This document shows, in pieces, positions 1 to 6,322 of a DNA stretch of 6,996 nt. Position numbers and translations under genes: made by a program. The stretch covers positions 1-6,996 of the forward strand of contig WQXR01000063.1 in the NCBI GenBank assembly GCA_009784745.1, written 5' to 3'. Position 1 is the stretch's first letter; every line of letters starts with the position of its first letter. The notes beneath the pieces were generated by a model. That model did no database searches, was not told where the DNA came from, and saw nothing but the letters and a program-made list of their open reading frames with translations. This stretch comes from Methanomassiliicoccaceae archaeon. GTDB taxonomy: Archaea; Thermoplasmatota; Thermoplasmata; Methanomassiliicoccales; Methanomethylophilaceae.

Positions 1-1582
1 TGTGATACTCGCACTGAACAAAATTGACGTTGCAGAGAAAAGATTTGACACGGACGTTCAAAGATTGAGGGAAATATTAAAAATTCCTGTCGTTCCGGTA
101 TCGGCGCGTTCCGCTGTCGGCGTAGACATACTTTTGGACGAAGTGATATCCTTCAAGAACGAAAGGACAGATTTTAAAGTAAGATATGACAGTCACATCG
201 AAGGATACATAGAACAATTGACCCAGTCAATAGGTTCTGACACATTCGACAGAAGAGGAACAGCAATTAAATTATTAGAAAAGGATGAGACGGTAACATT
301 ATCTGCGTCAGAAGAAGAAAGGCGCATAGCCAATGAGATGGCATCGGAATTCGAACGAACGCACGGCGAATCTATTAACGTACATATAGCAAGGGATCGT
401 TACGGTCAGGCCGGTGTGATCAAGAACGAGATACAAAAGAGAACGATACGTGAGAGAACATTCTCAGAAAGATTCTCAGAATTGAGCACAGCACCGTCCA
501 CAGGCATTCCCATACTTTTCGCCGTTCTTTTTCTGACGTTCCTGATATTCATAGGAGTAAGCACCTTTCTCGAGTATCTGATAAAAAACGCATATCATTC
601 ATTCATCGGAGATTCGCTGGAGAACTTCGGAGAACGTATAGGCGGCGAATTGGGCGCATCGATAATGAAAGGCATTGATGGTAGTATTCGAGCAATACTG
701 ATGCTGGTGATACCGTTCATAATGCTCTTCTACGTGTTACTCGGAATATTAGAGGATTCGGGTTATTTACCAAGAGCGGTCGTCCTTTTGGACAGGACGA
801 TGCATTCGCTCGGATTGCACGGAGGTGCATTCATACCGATGATGGTCGGTGTCGGCTGTAATGTTCCCGCAATAATGGCAACACGTCTTGTAAGATCTAA
901 ACGCGAACGTTTGATATTAAGCACGATAATCGTGATGGCCATTCCGTGCTCTGCACAACTGGCAGTGATAATGGGCGCGACCGGAAAGTATGCAGGAATA
1001 TTAGCAGCATTCTCAATATTTTTAGTATTGTTATCGTTAATATTCGTCATCGGCATTTTAATGAATAAATGGATGAAATATGAGCCTTCGAATCTCGCAA
1101 TGGAAATTCCCGACATTACGTTACCGTCAGCGAAGAACGTCATGTTCAAGACATGGGACAGATGCAGAGATTTCTTTGTTATTGCGTTCCCATTGCTGGT
1201 GATCGGAAGTGTCGTATTGGAAATCTTACTTACATACAATATCCTTGATGCGTTGGTCCGGCCGTTCTCGTTCATAACGGTAACGATGTTAGGTCTGCCG
1301 TCAATAGTGATAATTGCGTTGCTCTTCGGGATACTGAGGAAGGAGATGGCCGTCGGGATGCTCATAATACTTGCGGCGTCAGAGGACCTCTCATCGTTCA
1401 TGACGCCGCACCAGTTCCTTGTGTTCGGTGTTGTCATGGCTTTGTATATTCCGTGCTTGGCGGTCATAGCCGTTCTGCTGAAGGAGTTCGGAATAAAGAA
1501 TACAATACTGATGTCGGCAGCATCACTTTTCGTTGCATTGGCGGTCGGAACGGCATTCAATGCGGTCCTGTCCGTTATATGA
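1..1582 (+). CDS. feoB: Ferrous iron transport protein B (FeoB), 5'-truncated by the window edge
   Basis: Inner-membrane Fe(II) transporter with an N-terminal GTPase domain. About 526 residues are present. The first readable codon (GTG at base 2) is internal, not a start, because the reading frame enters already at the G4 motif NKID (fragment residues 6-9), followed by the G5 motif VSARS (33-37). The P-loop, G2 and G3 lie upstream of the window. Residues about 50-160 form the charged helical linker typical of FeoB. The membrane part begins near 168 and contains the first Gate region: EDSGYLPRA (251-259), then the conserved GCNVPA (285-290) and IPCSAQ (314-319) with Cys286 and Cys316. The second Gate region has FGILRKEMAVG (442-452) and YIPCLAV (482-488). 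It ends with TGA, 34 bases before the stop of the convergent gltX. A FeoA partner would be expected upstream but cannot be seen. Family assignment is very secure. Confidence 0.96.
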   Translation, partial: VILALNKIDVAEKRFDTDVQRLREILKIPVVPVSARSAVGVDILLDEVISFKNERTDFKVRYDSHIEGYIEQLTQSIGSDTFDRRGTAIKLLEKDETVTLSASEEERRIANEMASEFERTHGESINVHIARDRYGQAGVIKNEIQKRTIRERTFSERFSELSTAPSTGIPILFAVLFLTFLIFIGVSTFLEYLIKNAYHSFIGDSLENFGERIGGELGASIMKGIDGSIRAILMLVIPFIMLFYVLLGILEDSGYLPRAVVLLDRTMHSLGLHGGAFIPMMVGVGCNVPAIMATRLVRSKRERLILSTIIVMAIPCSAQLAVIMGATGKYAGILAAFSIFLVLLSLIFVIGILMNKWMKYEPSNLAMEIPDITLPSAKNVMFKTWDRCRDFFVIAFPLLVIGSVVLEILLTYNILDALVRPFSFITVTMLGLPSIVIIALLFGILRKEMAVGMLIILAASEDLSSFMTPHQFLVFGVVMALYIPCLAVIAVLLKEFGIKNTILMSAASLFVALAVGTAFNAVLSVI

Positions 1583-1594
1583 TATCGTCGCTAT

Positions 1595-1644
1595 GCGCAT
1601 ATCCGATACGTTCGTATCAGCGATGCGCGAACATTGCTTTTATT
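1595..1644 (+). terminator. Possible terminator region between convergent feoB and gltX
   Basis: An imperfect hairpin lies across the 34-base gap and the last codons of gltX: GCGCAT (1595-1600) pairs with ATGCGC (1623-1628), and inside it GATAC (1605-1609) pairs with GTATC (1614-1618) around the loop GTTC. There is no T run directly after it. The nearest T-rich stretch on the feoB strand is CTTTTATT at 1637-1644, inside the gltX 3' end. Archaeal RNA polymerase stops mainly at U-rich tracts, so the feoB stop may be the T-rich stretch and the hairpin only accessory. This is a structural inference. Confidence 0.3.
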
Positions 1645-3293
1645 CCGCTCTTGTCATTCTTCTCCAGTCTGACGAAACCGATCCTTTCGAATTGGACCAT
1701 ATCTCCGTTCTCTGAGTTCAGCGTATTCTCGGATATGCCTTTTAACACAGTACCGTCAGGCATATGCAATTCCGTTGGAATTCCGGATGCCGTCCACTGA
1801 ACGGCACGCACACCCTTTTTGAGAACGGAAAGATCTGTTCCTTCGTATTTCGCAGGTTCATCGTATCTGATGTTGCAGAGATCCTTCAAACGCACCATTC
1901 CCTTTTCTTTAAAATTCTCAACATCCGATGACGGTATTGAAATTTTTATATCTCCGGATATCGAATAATCACGATACCCTCTTTCAGAATGATCAGGATG
2001 CTTCGGCGCCTTACCGTCAATGGAATCAATTCCCGTTATCTGAAATTCAACGGGATCGGGAACAAAGAAATAACGATTCGAAATATCGTCAATGATATCG
2101 CGGTTCATTGCATACAGATTATCCCACGTAAATTGTATGTCTATCGGTTTCATGCCGCTCTCTATCCAGTAACGGCGTATCGCTTCCGGCCTTATCCCGC
2201 GTCTTTTCATCGCTCTCAGCGTTCCCGTACGAATATCATCCCATCCTATGTATTCGCCGTTACGTATACCTTGCTTTATTATCGACGTCTTCAATACAGA
2301 TTCAGGAATGCTAACTAATCCGTAATGATAGAATCTCGGCTTTTTCCATTTCATGTGATTGTATATGTATTCCTGTCTGAACGTATTGTTCAGATGATCC
2401 TTTCCTCTTATCACATGTGTCATTCCCAGTAGATGATCGTCAATGGCAACTGAAAGGTTCATCATCGGATATACGTTATATTTCGTTCCCACACGCGGAT
2501 GAGGATGATCCACGATCCTTAATGCAACGAAATCTCTTATTGCAGGGTTCGGATGTTCAATGTCAGTTTTAACAACGGCTATCGCTTCTCCTTCCTTGTA
2601 ACCGTTCGATAACAAACGGTCATAGCGTTCCAGCTGTTCATTTATCGGAAGGTTACGGCACGGACACGCTTTCATTTCTTCCTTTAACTGACGCCAATGG
2701 TCTGCGTCACATGTGCATACGTATGCTTCCCCCGCTTCGATCAGTTTTTTTGTTATATCGTAATACAATTCAAAGCGATCGCTTTGAATTATTGTTTGAT
2801 GAACTTTAACACCAAGCCATTCAAGGTCCTCAGGTATCATATCATACGCATTTTCATCAATTTTTTCAGGATTCGTATCTTCAAATCTGTTGATCAGTTT
2901 GCCGTTATATCGTTTCACGTATTCATCATTAAGAACGGAAACACGTGAATGGCCTATGTGCAACGGGCCTGACGGCCCGGGAGCAATTCTCATCACTACG
3001 CCGTTATCAGTATTTTCAAGAGAGGGAAGTTCATAGATCCGTTCTTTCTTTTCCTTTACCATGAGATTGGGATCATAGTTCTGAAGTTCTTTGATCTGAG
3101 CTTCAAGACCGATCTTGTTCACGTCGGTAACGATGCTTTCAATTAACGGTATGATTTCAGAAGATCTGCTCCTGAATTCGGGACATTCTCCTAACACCTT
3201 TCCTACAACCGATTTAGGATTTGCTGTTCCTTTGAAGAATACGGCATTTTGTAAAGCATATTTTCTTATTACTTCCTGAACGGGATCGGACAT
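1617..3293 (-). CDS. gltX: Glutamyl-tRNA synthetase, archaeal type
   Basis: Class I aminoacyl-tRNA synthetase that attaches glutamate to tRNA-Glu; in archaea without GlnRS the enzyme also charges tRNA-Gln for later amidation by GatDE (family knowledge). Seen here, counting from the upstream ATG at 3308: an N-terminal helical region characteristic of archaeal GluRS (6-105), the class I signature GPSGPLHIGHSR (111-122), RFEDTNPEKI (141-150), a possible zinc site C198-x-C200...C215-x-C217, IRGKDHLNNTF (300-310), a divergent KMSKS equivalent KTSII (340-344), and a C-terminal beta-barrel anticodon-binding domain to about 560. I prefer the ATG at 3293 (558 residues, MSDPVQEV) over the ATG at 3308. 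A TATA box at 3317-3325 is centred about 27 bases before 3293, which fits a leaderless mRNA starting at that ATG, and neither start has a Shine-Dalgarno. It converges with feoB and diverges from the UbiD gene. Confidence 0.95.
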   Translation of the reverse strand: MSDPVQEVIRKYALQNAVFFKGTANPKSVVGKVLGECPEFRSRSSEIIPLIESIVTDVNKIGLEAQIKELQNYDPNLMVKEKKERIYELPSLENTDNGVVMRIAPGPSGPLHIGHSRVSVLNDEYVKRYNGKLINRFEDTNPEKIDENAYDMIPEDLEWLGVKVHQTIIQSDRFELYYDITKKLIEAGEAYVCTCDADHWRQLKEEMKACPCRNLPINEQLERYDRLLSNGYKEGEAIAVVKTDIEHPNPAIRDFVALRIVDHPHPRVGTKYNVYPMMNLSVAIDDHLLGMTHVIRGKDHLNNTFRQEYIYNHMKWKKPRFYHYGLVSIPESVLKTSIIKQGIRNGEYIGWDDIRTGTLRAMKRRGIRPEAIRRYWIESGMKPIDIQFTWDNLYAMNRDIIDDISNRYFFVPDPVEFQITGIDSIDGKAPKHPDHSERGYRDYSISGDIKISIPSSDVENFKEKGMVRLKDLCNIRYDEPAKYEGTDLSVLKKGVRAVQWTASGIPTELHMPDGTVLKGISENTLNSENGDMVQFERIGFVRLEKNDKSGIKAMFAHR

Positions 3294-3316
3294 AAGGGTG
3301 ACGAACATCTGTCACG

Positions 3317-3331
3317 TATATATTATTTTGA
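3317..3331 (-). promoter_or_regulatory. TATA box and BRE of gltX promoter (leaderless)
   Basis: Read on the minus strand the sequence is CAAAAT-AATATATA-CG. The TATA element (3317-3325) is preceded by an A-rich stretch resembling a TFB recognition element. The TATA centre lies about 27 bases upstream of the ATG at 3293, the standard archaeal distance to the transcription start, so transcription should begin at or next to that ATG. This placement argues against the longer start at 3308, which would lie only about 12 bases from the TATA box. Inference from spacing only. Confidence 0.6.
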
Positions 3332-3371
3332 TTGGCATTCGTTAAAAAACACCTTGGAAAGGCAGTATTCG

Positions 3372-3379
3372 TTAAATAT
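3372..3379 (+). promoter_or_regulatory. TATA box of the UbiD-family gene (leaderless)
   Basis: TTAAATAT is centred about 25 bases before the ATG at 3400. No Shine-Dalgarno lies in front of that ATG (the preceding bases are GAAGAACC). Both facts fit a leaderless transcript. The upstream BRE is not obvious. The divergent gltX promoter lies about 50 bases away on the other strand. Confidence 0.5.
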
Positions 3380-3399
3380 CACGGAATCAATGAAGAACC

Positions 3400-4656
3400 A
3401 TGTCCGTAAGGAAGTTTCTTTCATCGAATACAATATGCGTAAATGAAAAAATTGATGTAAATTCTCAATACGTTACGAAATTGCTTTCCGATGACCAAAA
3501 TAATACGTACCATTTTAAGAACATGAACGGCGAAGCCGTTGGTAATCTGTTCTCAACAAGATCTAAGATAGCAGAAGCGATGAAGATCGAACCATCAAAG
3601 ATAGTTAAACATCTGGATGACGCCATTGCGTCACCCCGTCCTGTAAAAGTGATCGATGAACCTGAGTTCAAAAAGAATTCAATTCCCGTTGATCTTTTAT
3701 CGTTACCTATGCCTAAGTACTTCCCTAAGGACGGAGGACGTTATATCACATCCGGAGTTATCGTCGCCGAATGGAATGATGTAAAGAATATCTCATTTCA
3801 CAGGATGATGATCCTCGGTAAGAATAAAATTGCAGTACGTTTAGTTCCTCGTCATTTGTATACGATGTACACATCCGCAAAAGCGGCCGGAAAAGAATTA
3901 AAGATCTCAATTTGCATAGGAACACGTCCGGAAGTGTTACTGGCGTCGGCAATATCATTGGATTACGGTATCAATGAATTAGAAATTGCATCGGCAATGT
4001 GCGAATCGTCATTCAAACAGCCGCTGGAAGTAGGAAAATGTGATAACGGTCTGCTCGTACCGTCAGAAACGGATTACGTAATGGAAGGAAGGATAACATT
4101 CAGTGAAACGGACGAAGGTCCGTTCGTTGATATCACGGGAACATATGATATTGTAAGAAAACAGCCGGTAATTGAAATTGACAAGATATGGACGTGTGAT
4201 AAACCAATATTCCATTTGCTTTTACCTGGCGGAAATGAACATTATCTGTTCATGGGATTACCGAGGGAACCTGTTATGTTAAAAACAGTTCGCCAAGCGG
4301 TACCGAGAACTCACGCCGTTCGTTTAACGGAAGGAGGATGTTGTTGGTTGCATGGTGTCATTTCAATAACAAAGAACAAGGAAGGCGACGGAAAGAACGC
4401 AGTAATGGCAGCATTCACGGGACATCCGTCAATGAAGCAAGTGATAATCGTTGACGAAGATGTCGATATCTTTGACGATCGCCAGGTCGAATGGGCTGTT
4501 GCGACGAGATTCCAAGGGAATCGTTTGATAACTATTGCGGATGCAGCCGGATCATCGTTAGATCCAAGCGCAGAAGGAACCACTTGGAAAGTTGGCATCG
4601 ACGCAACGAGGCCGTTGAATATCGATAAGGCGGCGTTCACGAAGGCGAAACTTTGA
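3400..4656 (+). CDS. UbiD-family prFMN-dependent decarboxylase, probable anhydromevalonate phosphate decarboxylase
   Basis: A 418-residue UbiD-family decarboxylase. Members use prenylated FMN to remove CO2 from unsaturated acids. Short archaeal members act in the modified mevalonate pathway, converting trans-anhydromevalonate 5-phosphate to isopentenyl phosphate for membrane lipids. The archaeal setting and lack of quinone genes favour that role over ubiquinone synthesis. Landmarks: the metal/cofactor motif N130-I-S-F-H-R135 with the N-x4-R spacing of the family, H152 in VPRHLY, metal-ligand candidate E229 in VMEGRI, and EGPFVD (239-244), giving a catalytic triad R135-E239-D244 in which Asp replaces the Glu common in fungal Fdc. 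The C-terminal VDEDVDIFDDRQVEWA (351-366) is also family-typical. The start ATG lies about 25 bases after a TATA box with no Shine-Dalgarno. The UbiX-type prFMN synthase and the dehydratase subunits of the pathway are not in the window. Family certain, exact substrate inferred. Confidence 0.9.
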   Translation: MSVRKFLSSNTICVNEKIDVNSQYVTKLLSDDQNNTYHFKNMNGEAVGNLFSTRSKIAEAMKIEPSKIVKHLDDAIASPRPVKVIDEPEFKKNSIPVDLLSLPMPKYFPKDGGRYITSGVIVAEWNDVKNISFHRMMILGKNKIAVRLVPRHLYTMYTSAKAAGKELKISICIGTRPEVLLASAISLDYGINELEIASAMCESSFKQPLEVGKCDNGLLVPSETDYVMEGRITFSETDEGPFVDITGTYDIVRKQPVIEIDKIWTCDKPIFHLLLPGGNEHYLFMGLPREPVMLKTVRQAVPRTHAVRLTEGGCCWLHGVISITKNKEGDGKNAVMAAFTGHPSMKQVIIVDEDVDIFDDRQVEWAVATRFQGNRLITIADAAGSSLDPSAEGTTWKVGIDATRPLNIDKAAFTKAKL

Positions 4657-4663
4657 ACGCAAA

Positions 4664-4724
4664 GGGAACAACCCCTGTAGATAGAAGAATTTTCGTTCCG
4701 GATAATAGGCGGAGCGATGTTCCC
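4664..4724. other. Nested stem structure between the UbiD gene and the tail-fibre gene
   Basis: In the 124-base gap between two convergent genes, GGGAACA (4664-4670) pairs perfectly with TGTTCCC (4718-4724). Inside it CGTTCCG (4694-4700) pairs with CGGAGCG (4710-4716, one G-T pair) around a 9-base loop. The two right arms are separated by one base, so they could stack. The shape recalls part of a tRNA cloverleaf, but no anticodon arm or T-arm can be drawn on either strand. It could be a terminator for either convergent gene, a small structured RNA or an element end. The rest of the gap has only a short T run (TTTTATCTC on the minus strand, 4772-4780) just after the tail-fibre stop. Confidence 0.4.
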
Positions 4725-4780
4725 ATGCTCAATAATCGTCTCATGCACACTGATGTGTCGAAGGTATATCTGAGATAAAA

Positions 4781-6130
4781 TTACCTAACATATACACCCA
4801 ACAGATTTGTGTTTTGACGATATACTATCTCTATTTCCTTGGTGGTATTGAATCTGACAACCATTTGAAACACGCCCGTGTTCCCATCTTCGGACACCAG
4901 ACAGAAAGAGTTGGCACTTAACCCCGTCGCCGTTGATGTTGGTCCAGGATTCAAATATTGAACTCTTGTTCCTCCAGTGTTCAGAATATATATGGGGATG
5001 ATAAGCGTCATTACACTCACCCGATTAGCAACAGTAGATGATGTCGCGGCCAATATCATCACTTCTTTCGGGTTGGTGAGGGCAGTCATTAAGTCGTTTG
5101 TTAGTGTTACCTTCCCTATTGCAGTCGCAGAGCCCGTCCATAACGCTTTCCAGTCACGAGGAACAGCGTACATGTCAACATATTGTTTGCTCGCTGCGCT
5201 TGTGTTCGTGTTCGGTGTGGCAGGCACCGTAATATTGCCAGATGTTATCCTCTCTACAATTGCACCGGCCGTTGCAGCCGTTGCGATCTGCTGCATTGCC
5301 TGATTATTTGACGCATCTACGATATAAGCACGTTTTTGTGATCCGGATGTTATCTTTTGTAATTTATTCCCGAGTTCTGTGTTGATATTCGTGAGTTCAG
5401 TATTGACGTTCGCAGGAACATTGGCAACCTTATTCTTTTCCGATGTTGTGTAATCATTTATTGATAATCCTTTTGTGGTACCGTTACCCAATGGTATCTG
5501 ATCCGCGCCGGTTGTATGTTCTGCCGCATGACCTTCAGCAGCGGCTCCCAGCGATGATCGCGTCGGATATGCAGGAAGTGTTATTCTTTTATTCGCGTCG
5601 ATCTGCTGAACCGTGCCACCCACTGTGGCACCTTCTACCACATTCACTTGCGCACCGGTCGCTATTCCGTTTATTTTATTCAATATCGGTTGTGTGATAT
5701 GTGCAACATTATCTGACATATGGTTGTTGATCTGCGTCTGCGGATCACTTGCAAAATTTATCTCATTTTTTACGGTACCGTTAACTTTTACGAACGTACC
5801 TGGTGAGGTCGCTATTTCCTTCGGAGATCCGTTCGGCGGTACCAACCACGTTTCACCGTTGGCCTTTGTAACTATCTTTGTTTTTGTTGCCGATGCGACA
5901 GGTAAGTTATTATCATTTCTTTTCTCAAACGAGAGGCCATCATAATCATTCCAATTTCCTTCATTCAGAGTTGCAGCACTCAAAGGAGTTCCTGCAACAC
6001 TCACATTACCGTCATCCCTTACGATGTTTACAAGAATTTCTTCTTCGTTCGGGATCGGTACGTTGTTCTCATCTACTTTTATCAGTTTCTTTCTCTTAGG
6101 ATATTCTGCTACTCTGTTCGTGAATTTCAT
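4781..6130 (-). CDS. Phage tail-fibre-like protein
   Basis: A 449-residue protein built like the receptor-binding fibres of tailed phages. Positions count from the ATG at 6130. The N-terminal module (1-60) ends in GTPLSAATLN (47-56), a motif typical of fibres from gut prophages. Then follow HMSDNVAHIT (137-146), KINGIATGAQVN (152-163) and SLGAAAEGHAAEHTTG (194-209), low-complexity linker motifs of trimeric fibres, and ASKQYVD (313-319). The Asn/Thr-rich C-terminal head starts at WKALWTG (327-333). There is no signal peptide or membrane anchor, so Sec-exported adhesin is unlikely. The start is ATG 6130, not the in-frame GTG 6142, because GGTGGAG sits 6 bases before the ATG. That Shine-Dalgarno contrasts with the leaderless housekeeping genes here. 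Its divergent neighbour is a winged-helix protein, and no other phage structural gene is in view. It could belong to a virus remnant, a tail-like particle or a domesticated surface protein. Confidence 0.82.
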   Translation of the reverse strand: MKFTNRVAEYPKRKKLIKVDENNVPIPNEEEILVNIVRDDGNVSVAGTPLSAATLNEGNWNDYDGLSFEKRNDNNLPVASATKTKIVTKANGETWLVPPNGSPKEIATSPGTFVKVNGTVKNEINFASDPQTQINNHMSDNVAHITQPILNKINGIATGAQVNVVEGATVGGTVQQIDANKRITLPAYPTRSSLGAAAEGHAAEHTTGADQIPLGNGTTKGLSINDYTTSEKNKVANVPANVNTELTNINTELGNKLQKITSGSQKRAYIVDASNNQAMQQIATAATAGAIVERITSGNITVPATPNTNTSAASKQYVDMYAVPRDWKALWTGSATAIGKVTLTNDLMTALTNPKEVMILAATSSTVANRVSVMTLIIPIYILNTGGTRVQYLNPGPTSTATGLSANSFCLVSEDGNTGVFQMVVRFNTTKEIEIVYRQNTNLLGVYVR

Positions 6131-6136
6131 GTGTAT

Positions 6137-6143
6137 CTCCACC
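6137..6143 (-). promoter_or_regulatory. Shine-Dalgarno of the tail-fibre gene
   Basis: On the minus strand AAGGTGGAG precedes ATACAC and then the ATG at 6130. The GTG within this same GGTGGAG is in frame and could be mistaken for the start, but it overlaps the ribosome binding site itself. This decides the start codon. Confidence 0.7.
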
Positions 6144-6166
6144 TTTTATTATTGAGATTTTCCGAA

Positions 6167-6181
6167 CCTTTTGTACAAAGG
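6167..6181 (-). promoter_or_regulatory. Small hairpin in the predicted tail-fibre leader
   Basis: CCTTT (6167-6171) pairs with AAAGG (6177-6181) around TGTAC; the centre is also a TTTGTACAAA palindrome. It falls within the predicted leader of about 65 bases. It is followed upstream by two GGTCA copies 10 bases apart (6185-6189 and 6195-6199). The function is unknown; a binding site is possible. Confidence 0.25.
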
Positions 6182-6207
6182 TGCGGTCAACGGAGGTCAG
6201 AATATTT

Positions 6208-6231
6208 GCTAAGTATAACTATAATCAGTTC
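6208..6231 (-). promoter_or_regulatory. Tail-fibre promoter with TATA element inside operator arm
   Basis: The minus strand reads GAACTGATTATA (6231-6220) followed by GTTATACTTA. The TATA element is centred near 6222, placing the transcription start around 6196 and giving a leader of roughly 65 bases to ATG 6130, consistent with the presence of a Shine-Dalgarno. The same 12 bases form the TATA region of the divergent plus-strand promoter. Confidence 0.5.
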
Positions 6232-6293
6232 GGGGGCAAAATTGAAAATAACTCTCTGAATCGATTCCTGAATTGATTCATGAACTGATTATA
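6220..6293. repeat. Perfect 12-bp inverted repeat pairing the two divergent promoters
   Basis: TATAATCAGTTC (6220-6231) and GAACTGATTATA (6282-6293) are exact reverse complements separated by 50 bases. Each arm carries the TATA element of one of two divergent promoters, so one DNA-binding protein could control both. The nearby winged-helix gene is the obvious candidate regulator (inference from position). Confidence 0.75.
6257..6291 (+). repeat. Three direct 12-bp-spaced copies of TGAAYYGATT, likely operator
   Basis: TGAATCGATTC (6257-6267), TGAATTGATTC (6269-6279) and TGAACTGATTA (6281-6291) follow each other with a 12-base period. They differ mainly at the two central pyrimidines, and the first contains the perfect palindrome GAATCGATTC. 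The third copy is part of the inverted-repeat arm that overlaps the plus-strand TATA box. Regular spacing next to a TATA box suggests cooperative repressor binding. Confidence 0.65.
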
Positions 6294-6297
6294 TTTA
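6289..6297 (+). promoter_or_regulatory. TATA box of the plus-strand small-gene unit
   Basis: TTATATTTA is centred about 30 bases before the ATG at 6323, so transcription would start within a few bases of that ATG. A second AT-rich element, CTATAAAA (6300-6307), is too near the ATG (about 19 bases) for a leaderless start there, but could give a slightly later start if the ORF is not translated. Confidence 0.5.
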
Positions 6298-6322
6298 TCC
6301 TATAAAACAATCTCAATCAAAC

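Noticed and set aside
763..1560. Long open frame on the minus strand inside feoB (265 codons)
   Set aside because: It is the complement of a clearly conserved FeoB membrane domain; its translation shows no domain and a basic, low-information composition.
1989..2948. Plus-strand open frames inside gltX
   Set aside because: Antisense to motifs that define the synthetase.
4664..4724. tRNA gene (including tRNA-Pyl) at the nested stem
   Set aside because: The 7-bp outer stem and TGTAGAT segment are suggestive, but at 61 bases it is too short, there is no CTA anticodon loop and no T-arm in either orientation.
4311..4748. Minus-strand open frame (145 codons) overlapping the UbiD C-terminus
   Set aside because: Most of it is antisense to conserved UbiD sequence, it has no Shine-Dalgarno or sensible promoter, and its translation shows no family features.
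4977..6099. Several plus-strand open frames inside the tail-fibre gene
   Set aside because: They are complements of the fibre frame, mutually overlapping, with no ribosome binding sites and no recognisable protein.
6257..6291. CRISPR-like repeats
   Set aside because: The units are 12 bases long with no unique spacers and sit in a promoter; they read as operators.
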